A stretch of DNA of 12,843 nt, taken from NCBI GenBank assembly GCA_002389705.1, contig DGQJ01000068.1:4711-17553 (forward strand), given 5' to 3'. The notes under the pieces are model-generated. The model was not told the origin of the DNA. It searched no databases and saw only the letters and a program-made list of their open reading frames with translations. This document shows, piece by piece, positions 7,690-12,843 of the stretch. Position 1 is the stretch's first letter, and each line of letters starts with the position of its first letter. This DNA is from Bacteroidales bacterium UBA4417 (lineage in GTDB: Bacteria > Bacteroidota > Bacteroidia > Bacteroidales > UBA4417). The translations under genes were made by a program, and so were the position numbers.

Positions 7690-8586
7690 ATGAAAATTCC
7701 AGCCATAGTATTAATATTGATTGTCGGTTTATCAACCAATTCAGCCTTGGCACAAAAGGCAGATTCTGTTATAGTAATCTATGGAAATCAAAAGACTACA
7801 ATTCCGTTACCTGCATTTGGAAGCCAAACATCGGTTAGTTACGGGGATACAAGTAAGGTTGTGGAAATTGGAGTGTGGCTAAGAAAACCAGGAGAAACTT
7901 CCCCTTTTTCACAACTGTATTCTAATGATGTGAATTCTGTAAAGTCTAAAACCAACTCAAAATGGTTTTCTCAACTTGAAGCTGGATATATTAAAGGATT
8001 TACATCTTCTCATGGGGAATGGACATCTATCTCTACCAGTGCTGTGTATGGAAATCCTCCCTTAACCTATGCAGATACAAATTCGAGAACCAATAGAAAT
8101 GGATATCAAATCAGGATTTCAGTCCTGGAAGGAGAGTTTTACCTAACTGATAATTCTTCAATTATATCAGGGTTTAAATTTGGGTTTTCGCAATCCTACC
8201 TACAAGCCCATAGATATGGTACTGTAAGTGATTCCTCAGGAAAAAACATATTGTCATTCAATAATAATTATAAATTCAGGATAAACAGCTTTCAATTTCT
8301 ATATCAATTTGGATATAGCTTTCATTTTAATACTGGGAAAATACCTGCACGTATCAATGTTGGAAATAGCATGGGAATATTGAAAACCAGCACTACAACT
8401 AAAAATAATGATTATTCTGGCAGCTTGTTATATGCGAGCATGTTACAACCCTTTTTAGGTATGGAGTTAGGGAAAATAGGGATCTTATTTTCTGCAGATT
8501 TAGCATTGCCAAATAATCGTTACTACATTTTGAATGATAATCTGGGAGGCAATATTAGTATTGCAATAACCTATCGCTTTTTTTAA
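7690..8586 (+). CDS. Outer-membrane beta-barrel protein, first paralog of a tandem pair
   Basis: This 298-residue protein has a signal peptide (MKIPAIVLILIVGLSTNSALAQ, cut near residue 22). An N-terminal soluble segment (about 23-88) contains ADSVIVIYGNQKTTIPLPAFG. The decamer KWFSQLEAGY (91-100) opens a series of alternating hydrophobic/polar strands, ending in ITYRFF, a C-terminal aromatic typical of outer-membrane barrels. About eight to ten strands fit the length of the barrel part; this is an estimate. The ligand or function is unknown. It starts 4 bp after the anti-sigma candidate, in the same operon, so it is likely a sensor, target or partner of that regulator. Base composition is AT-rich compared with the peptidase and oxidoreductase genes. 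No TonB box, plug domain or SusC features are seen. Confidence 0.85.
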   Translation: MKIPAIVLILIVGLSTNSALAQKADSVIVIYGNQKTTIPLPAFGSQTSVSYGDTSKVVEIGVWLRKPGETSPFSQLYSNDVNSVKSKTNSKWFSQLEAGYIKGFTSSHGEWTSISTSAVYGNPPLTYADTNSRTNRNGYQIRISVLEGEFYLTDNSSIISGFKFGFSQSYLQAHRYGTVSDSSGKNILSFNNNYKFRINSFQFLYQFGYSFHFNTGKIPARINVGNSMGILKTSTTTKNNDYSGSLLYASMLQPFLGMELGKIGILFSADLALPNNRYYILNDNLGGNISIAITYRFF

Positions 8587-8640
8587 CATATTGAATATCT
8601 GGATAGTAAACAATCAATAGAACCTTAAATAAGCAATTGG

Positions 8641-9468
8641 ATGAAAACAATCAGTATAATATCAGGTTTGTTAATTAGTATTAACTCAGTAACTATGGCT
8701 CAGCAAGCCGATTCTATAGTTGTTAATTATATGGACCAACATATTACAATTGCGACACCTTCGTTTGGTAAACAAACTACCATTAAAATGGCTGATTCGC
8801 TTCAAATGATAGAAATTAGCGTTTCGCGACGTAAAATATCAGATATTTCAAAGCAGGCTCTCAACCCTTCAAATAGCTATATTTCACAAAAGCCTAAAAA
8901 TAAGGTAAAATGGTTTTCGCAGCTTGAAGCAGGTTATACAATAAGTATTCCTAACCCTGACAAACTTTCTCTCAATGACCAGTATTATTCATTCAGAGGC
9001 GGTAATTTTATAGGGTATAAAATCGCGCTTTCAGTTCGTGAAAAAGTGAGAAGTATCAATAGTAAATCATTTCTGGCAACAGGGTTTAAGCTTGGATATG
9101 AGCAATCATTCAGAGAAATAGAAGTTGGGGTTAATGGATATAGCCATGGCCCGGTATTTAGGAGCAGTTTCTATCAGATGATATTTCCTATTGAAAGCAA
9201 AAATAAGATCGCAGCATTCAAAACAACGGCAAATATTACTTTTGGAGCGAACTTTATTCTAGGATACTCTTTTGTTTCCAGGAAAAATAATCTTAAAACT
9301 GAATCTGTGTATGATAATGTACTATTTTTTTTAGAACCCTTTTTGGGAATCGGATTCAATAAAGTAGGTTTTCGAATTGCCAGCAGCAGAAATTTAGCCC
9401 CGGAAATGAGTTCGTATAACCCCATAAAAGCGGTTAACAGTATTTCTCTTACGTATAAAATACGTTAA
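8641..9468 (+). CDS. Outer-membrane beta-barrel protein, second paralog of the pair
   Basis: This 275-residue protein is a diverged copy of its upstream neighbour. The signal peptide (MKTISIISGLLISINSVTMA, cut near AQ) is followed by QADSIVVNYMDQHITIATPSF, which aligns with the neighbour's N-terminal segment. KWFSQLEAGY (90-99) is identical and at nearly the same position. The ends also align (LEPFLGIGFNKVGF against LQPFLGMELGKIGI, then SLTYKIR against AITYRFF). The final residue here is Arg rather than Phe, an atypical end for a barrel and perhaps a sign of altered assembly. The middle strands have diverged strongly. It follows after 54 bp without a visible terminator, so co-transcription is likely. 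This looks like a tandem duplication with divergence; the function is unknown. Confidence 0.82.
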   Translation: MKTISIISGLLISINSVTMAQQADSIVVNYMDQHITIATPSFGKQTTIKMADSLQMIEISVSRRKISDISKQALNPSNSYISQKPKNKVKWFSQLEAGYTISIPNPDKLSLNDQYYSFRGGNFIGYKIALSVREKVRSINSKSFLATGFKLGYEQSFREIEVGVNGYSHGPVFRSSFYQMIFPIESKNKIAAFKTTANITFGANFILGYSFVSRKNNLKTESVYDNVLFFLEPFLGIGFNKVGFRIASSRNLAPEMSSYNPIKAVNSISLTYKIR

Positions 9469-9606
9469 CATACTGAAATTATAATATATTAAACCATTTT
9501 GTCAACATATGTACATTGCTAATCTATTAACAAAAAGTTAGTACTGATTCAAAAAACGGATTTACCATTATTAATATTTATCATTTTAAACAATCCTGAC
9601 AAACTG

Positions 9607-10983
9607 CTACGAAAACCAACGCATAAAAAACTTCAACGCCTTCATTTTATCCCTGTATGGCGCATAACGAACCGGCAGGTCGAGCCAGTTATAACGCGTA
9701 GTTATTCCTTTGCTGAAGGAAAACGTATCGAACGAATGCTTTCCATGATAAGCGCCAATGCCACTGTGACCAACTCCTCCGAACGGGAGCCGATGGTTGG
9801 CAAAATGAACAATGGTGTCGTTCACTGTTCCGCCTCCGAAGGAATGAAGTGCGATGAGCCGTTTTACAAATTTTGCATCATTTGAGAAAATATAAAATGC
9901 CAGTGGCTTTTCGTACGAACTGATGAAATCATGGATTTCCGGTTCTGTGTTATATGGAACAACAGGAAGTACAGGCCCGAATATTTCATGTTTCATCACA
10001 TGGCTATCCTTATCCGGATTATCAAGCAACGTAGGCTCAATATACAGATCACCGGGATCTGTGTTCCCGCCTGACAGGATTTTTTCACCGCTCAGGTTTC
10101 GCTGCAGCACCTCGAAATTGCAATGATTTATTATCCGTGCGTAATCAGGCGATTGACGGGGATTATCACCATAGATGCGGGTGATCTCCTTTTTGCAATA
10201 TTCAACAAACTGATCTTTAACTTTTGCATGAACCAACGCATAATCGGGAGCAATACAGGTTTGGCCGCAGTTAATAAACTTCCCCCAAACTATGCGCCTG
10301 GCTGCCAGGGAAATATTGGCTGTTTCGTCGACAACACATGGATTTTTGCCTCCCATCTCGAGGGTTACCGGTGTTAAATGTTCAGCGGCAGCCTTTGCTA
10401 CAATTTTACCCACAGCAATGCTTCCGGTAAAGAAAATATAATCCCAGCGTTCGCGTAACAGCCTGGCAGCGACCGGAACATCACCTTCGATAACCGTAAC
10501 ATGACCGGGATCGAAAACTGCAGCAATAATTTCGGAAACAACCCGGCTTGTGTTGGCCGAATGTTCCGAAGGTTTTATCACAACTGTATTTCCGGCTGCA
10601 ATAGCGCCGATAAGCGGAGAGAAAACAAGCTGAAAGGGATAATTCCAGGGCGCAATTATCAAAACTGTTCCATACGGCTCCTTGTACAAACGATTGGTCG
10701 AAGGGAAATTAACCATTACAGGTCTTACATACCTCGGCTTTGCCCAGCACTTCACCTTTCGGATTGCCAGGTTCAGCTCATTGATAACAATACCTGTTTC
10801 GGTCATTACAGTTTCGAATTCCGGTTTGCGGAAATCGTCGTACATAGCCCTGGCAACCTGCTTTTCACGTTTCAGCAGTTCTTTGCGAAGGTTCAGCAGG
10901 CATGTTTTCCGGAAGTCAACATCCTTGGTTTTCTGACTTTTAAAAAAGTCTTTCTGCCGATCAACAATAGCTTTAATTTCCAT
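9607..10983 (-). CDS. Class 3-type aldehyde dehydrogenase (NAD(P)-dependent, ALDH3-like)
   Basis: This 458-residue enzyme oxidises an aldehyde to a carboxylic acid. The length of about 460 residues, without the N-terminal extension of most ALDH families, and the segment KEPYGTVLIIAPWNYPFQL (101-119) fit class 3, which includes fatty-aldehyde dehydrogenases. Key residues are Asn114 (oxyanion hole), the FTGS turn (185-188) in the cofactor fold, Glu209 in LEMGG (general base), Cys243 in NCGQTCIAPDY (nucleophile) and Glu333 in HEIFGPVLPV (cofactor ribose). The C-terminus ends in basic and aromatic residues (KFFMRWFS), which might touch a membrane as in fatty-aldehyde enzymes; that is inference. 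The start ATG directly abuts the stop of the upstream GMC oxidoreductase gene (TAA-ATG), so translation is probably coupled and the GMC product is the likely substrate source. Overall chemistry is sure, the substrate is not. Confidence 0.94.
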   Translation of the reverse strand: MEIKAIVDRQKDFFKSQKTKDVDFRKTCLLNLRKELLKREKQVARAMYDDFRKPEFETVMTETGIVINELNLAIRKVKCWAKPRYVRPVMVNFPSTNRLYKEPYGTVLIIAPWNYPFQLVFSPLIGAIAAGNTVVIKPSEHSANTSRVVSEIIAAVFDPGHVTVIEGDVPVAARLLRERWDYIFFTGSIAVGKIVAKAAAEHLTPVTLEMGGKNPCVVDETANISLAARRIVWGKFINCGQTCIAPDYALVHAKVKDQFVEYCKKEITRIYGDNPRQSPDYARIINHCNFEVLQRNLSGEKILSGGNTDPGDLYIEPTLLDNPDKDSHVMKHEIFGPVLPVVPYNTEPEIHDFISSYEKPLAFYIFSNDAKFVKRLIALHSFGGGTVNDTIVHFANHRLPFGGVGHSGIGAYHGKHSFDTFSFSKGITTRYNWLDLPVRYAPYRDKMKALKFFMRWFS

Positions 10984-12549
10984 TTATTTTTTGGCTGGTA
11001 TTTTACTGATTCCTCTTTCGGAGATGGCTGTAATGGTTAGTGATGGATTTACGCCTGGGTTAGCCGAAATCATCGACCCATCGAAAACATACATATTCTC
11101 GTACCCGAAAACTTTATTGTCGCTGTCTATTACTCCTTCATCAGCTGATTTCCCCATGCAGGCTCCGCCCAGTATATGGGCAGTTGAAGGAATTCCGGCA
11201 AGTACTTCGTTGATCATAATTTGTGGTTTACCCTGGATAAGGTCAGAAAACATGTGTGCCGCGGCATGTGCTTCGGGGATAAAAGGAGTAGGTGCTTTTC
11301 CCTGTTCAACACGGGATTTTATTCCGAAAATGCCCCTGCGGAGTTCAAGCGCACTATCGAGGTGCTGCATGAAAAGCAATACAGTACTGCTTCTCCCGAA
11401 GTCGCGCACAAAAAAGACCTTCAACCAGGTGAGGGGTGCTTTAAATGTAAGAAAAATGATTTTAAGGATACGCCCGAAAACATTGCTTCCACTCACCATT
11501 GGAACCATGGTTAAGCGCCAGAATCCGGAGCCTTCGCCATAACGTACAGGCTCGAGGTGGCTGTTTTCATCTACTTCCAGTATGGATCCGATGGCTATGC
11601 CTTTGTGCAGTTCAGGAGATTTATCGGTAGAAGTAACATAAATAAGCGCTTCGCTGTTGGTACGTACCATGTGCCCAAGCCGGTTACTTAAACCGGGCAA
11701 GGTGGTTTTTTTAAGTTTCAGCAGCAGCGGAATGGTTCCGAAAACGCCACCTGAAAATATAACTCCGCCTGCATTTACTGTTTGGGTACGCGAAAAATAT
11801 TTTGTCGCTTGCCTGAAACTGATTTCGTAACCTTCTATCCCGTTTTTGCCCAAAGGCTTTACAGAGGTAACCTCGTTTTCGGCCAGGATGCTGACCCCGA
11901 GTTGTTGCGCAAGATGAAGGTAGTTTTTGTCGAGGGTGTTTTTTGCGTTGTGGCGACAACCCGTCATGCAGGCGCCGCAATGTCTGCAGCCGGTACGATC
12001 GGGGCCTTTGCCATCAAAGTAAGGATCTTTCACTGTTACATCAGGTTCCCCGAAATAAATAGCGACAGTGGTGGGAGAAAATTGCCCTGATTTGTTCATC
12101 TTCGCAGCCAGCTGCTGCATGGCCCGGTCGCTTTCGGCCAATACCGGGTTCAACGAAGCGCCAAGCATTCGCCAGGCAGTATCGTAATGTGGAGCCAGTT
12201 CGTTTTCCCAGTCGGCCAGTCCTTTCCACGAGCCCTGGTTGAAAAAAGGTGCTTTGGGCTTGGGAAGCGTATTTGCATATACCAGCGAACCTCCGCCAAC
12301 CCCTACTCCGCTCAGGGCGCTGATATGTCTCAGGAAATTAAGCTTTTGTATACCGAAAAGTTTCAACCCGGGGATCCACAGCCATTTTGGAAGGTTCCAG
12401 TTTGTTTTGGGGAAATCCTCACTTTCAAACTTTTTACCTTTTTCAATAACCAGTACCGAGTACCCTTTTTCTGCTAACCGGAGCGCTGACACGGATCCTC
12501 CGAACCCGGAGCCGATAATTACATAATCGTACTTTTCTTTTATATTCAT
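10984..12549 (-). CDS. GMC-family FAD oxidoreductase with a four-cysteine cluster
   Basis: This 521-residue flavoprotein (from the preferred start) oxidises an alcohol to an aldehyde or ketone by family. It begins with a dinucleotide-binding fold, YDYVIIGSGFGGSVSALRLA (GSGFGG at 13-18), and has the glycine-rich GVGVGGGSLVYANTL (81-95). The C-terminal part carries the expected catalytic His458 in TAHILGG, YVFDGSMIS, and Asn501 in NPGVNPSLT. A cluster Cys188-x2-Cys191-x2-Cys194-x3-Cys198 sits in the middle and could bind an Fe-S cluster. A hydrophobic stretch near 363-381 may contact a membrane. Relatives include cholesterol-oxidase-like and long-chain-alcohol oxidising enzymes. The frame extends to 12624, but the Met at 12549 is chosen because it sits directly before the FAD motif; the extension runs into repeat DNA. 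It lies immediately upstream of the aldehyde dehydrogenase gene, suggesting alcohol to aldehyde to acid. Confidence 0.93.
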   Translation of the reverse strand: MNIKEKYDYVIIGSGFGGSVSALRLAEKGYSVLVIEKGKKFESEDFPKTNWNLPKWLWIPGLKLFGIQKLNFLRHISALSGVGVGGGSLVYANTLPKPKAPFFNQGSWKGLADWENELAPHYDTAWRMLGASLNPVLAESDRAMQQLAAKMNKSGQFSPTTVAIYFGEPDVTVKDPYFDGKGPDRTGCRHCGACMTGCRHNAKNTLDKNYLHLAQQLGVSILAENEVTSVKPLGKNGIEGYEISFRQATKYFSRTQTVNAGGVIFSGGVFGTIPLLLKLKKTTLPGLSNRLGHMVRTNSEALIYVTSTDKSPELHKGIAIGSILEVDENSHLEPVRYGEGSGFWRLTMVPMVSGSNVFGRILKIIFLTFKAPLTWLKVFFVRDFGRSSTVLLFMQHLDSALELRRGIFGIKSRVEQGKAPTPFIPEAHAAAHMFSDLIQGKPQIMINEVLAGIPSTAHILGGACMGKSADEGVIDSDNKVFGYENMYVFDGSMISANPGVNPSLTITAISERGISKIPAKK

Positions 12550-12587
12550 GAAAATCCGTTTCTCAACATAAATAAAGCCCCGCGTTA

Positions 12588-12615
12588 AAATTCCTGGTTT
12601 CAAATTCCAGGTTTC
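12588..12615. repeat. Tandem 14-bp repeat upstream of the GMC gene
   Basis: Two adjacent copies, AAATTCCTGGTTTC (12588-12601) and AAATTCCAGGTTTC (12602-12615), differ at one position. On the minus strand they contain GAAACC, a motif related to the CTGAAAC units further on. They lie 39 bp upstream of the preferred GMC start. No function is known. Confidence 0.85.
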
Positions 12616-12664
12616 ATTTCCCAAATTGTGAGTTCAATTTATTAATTTGTCATTCCTATTCAAC

Positions 12665-12812
12665 CTGAAACCCTGAAACTTTTTAAACGCCGCATGCATT
12701 GAACTTTTTGAACCTTGAAACGCGCAGCACTGAAACACTGAAACTCTGAAACTTTTTTTACTTCGTCGTACCTCCTCGCAATGACTTTTGGAACTCTTGA
12801 AACTTCTGAAAC
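12665..12812. repeat. Array of CTGAAAC heptamers, partly with 8-bp period
   Basis: CTGAAAC occurs at 12665, 12673, 12730, 12738, 12746 and 12806. The spacing is 8 bases within the clusters 12665/12673 and 12730/12738/12746. Related TTGAAAC copies begin at 12715 and 12797. The region has no credible protein gene. Such GAAAC-rich spacer DNA seems to be a slippage-prone, low-complexity intergenic sequence; a binding role is not excluded. Confidence 0.8.
12761..12784. repeat. Interspersed repeat, copy 1
   Basis: A 24-bp unit beginning CTTCGTCGTACCTCCTCGCA is identical to the unit at 12820-12843, 59 bp apart. Flanking bases (TCTGAAACTTTTTT before each) extend the similarity to about 40 bp. On the minus strand it reads TCATTGCGAGGAGGTACGAC and onward, which resembles, from memory, a short repeat widely scattered in intergenic DNA of several bacterial groups. 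Confidence 0.8.
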
Positions 12813-12819
12813 TTTTTTG

Positions 12820-12843
12820 CTTCGTCGTACCTCCTCGCAATGA
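12820..12843. repeat. Interspersed repeat, copy 2, at the window edge
   Basis: This is identical over 24 bases to copy 1 at 12761-12784. It touches the end of the window, so further copies may follow. The preceding bases differ from copy 1 only in the length and last bases of the T-run. Confidence 0.8.

Larger units (their letters stand above)
12550..12843. other. Gene-free repeat-rich intergenic region
   Basis: These 294 bases hold the 14-bp tandem repeat, the CTGAAAC array and both copies of the interspersed repeat. A minus-strand open frame across 12634-12840 encodes only repeat-derived peptide (SHCEEVRRS) and is not taken as a gene. A promoter for the GMC operon should lie here, but I see no clear -33/-7 pair. 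Confidence 0.75.

Noticed and set aside
9469..9606. Terminator between the convergent barrel and ALDH genes
   Set aside because: Only a 4-bp inverted repeat (TAAC-AAAAA-GTTA) was found in AT-rich DNA, too weak to call.
12550..12624. Longer N-terminus of the GMC oxidoreductase, starting at 12624
   Set aside because: The added residues come from the 14-bp tandem repeat and precede the normal FAD-motif start.
12634..12840. 68-residue minus-strand open frame
   Set aside because: It is made entirely of repeat sequence, low complexity, with no homology pattern other than the repeat-derived CEEVRRS peptide.
12665..12843. CRISPR array
   Set aside because: Repeats are short or only two in number, spacers are not unique regular sequences, and no cas gene is present.

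Overview
The window looks like a chromosomal stretch from a member of the Bacteroidetes. The evidence is indirect: a PIF1-type helicase fused to RecQ-style C-terminal domains, an ECF sigma / membrane anti-sigma / outer-membrane beta-barrel cassette, mostly absent Shine-Dalgarno sequences, and secreted proteins with short 'AQ' or 'SQ' signal-peptide ends. Genus cannot be fixed from the sequence alone. No rRNA, tRNA, CRISPR array, transposase or phage gene was seen.

Layout. 1-1086 (+): the 3' part of a periplasmic adaptor (HlyD/MacA type), last gene of a unit that begins outside the window. 1159-1683 (-): a small secreted protein of unknown function whose last codons run through an 11-bp palindrome. 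1747-4293 (-): a PIF1/RecD-like helicase with HRDC and helix-turn-helix domains. 4439-4473: a 12-bp hairpin, probably the terminator of the next gene. 4496-6073 (-): a secreted M28 zinc peptidase with an unusually good ribosome binding site. 6074-6405: a divergent intergenic region. 6406-9468 (+): a compact, AT-rich cassette of ECF sigma factor, single-pass anti-sigma candidate and two tandem paralogous beta-barrel proteins. 9607-12549 (-): GMC oxidoreductase followed with zero spacing by a class-3 aldehyde dehydrogenase. 12550-12843: gene-free DNA packed with short repeats, including two copies of a longer interspersed repeat.

How the parts may work together. The sigma and anti-sigma genes overlap by 4 bp and the first barrel gene starts 4 bp after the anti-sigma gene, so this reads as one envelope-sensing unit whose target or sensor could be the barrel pair. 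The GMC enzyme (alcohol to aldehyde) and the ALDH (aldehyde to acid) form a plausible two-step oxidation of a hydrophobic alcohol. The other genes look like independent housekeeping or envelope functions.

The best candidates for something under-described are the sigma/anti-sigma/twin-barrel cassette with its conserved N-terminal segment, the cysteine cluster in the GMC oxidoreductase, and the repeat-rich end of the window. None is proven novel from sequence alone.
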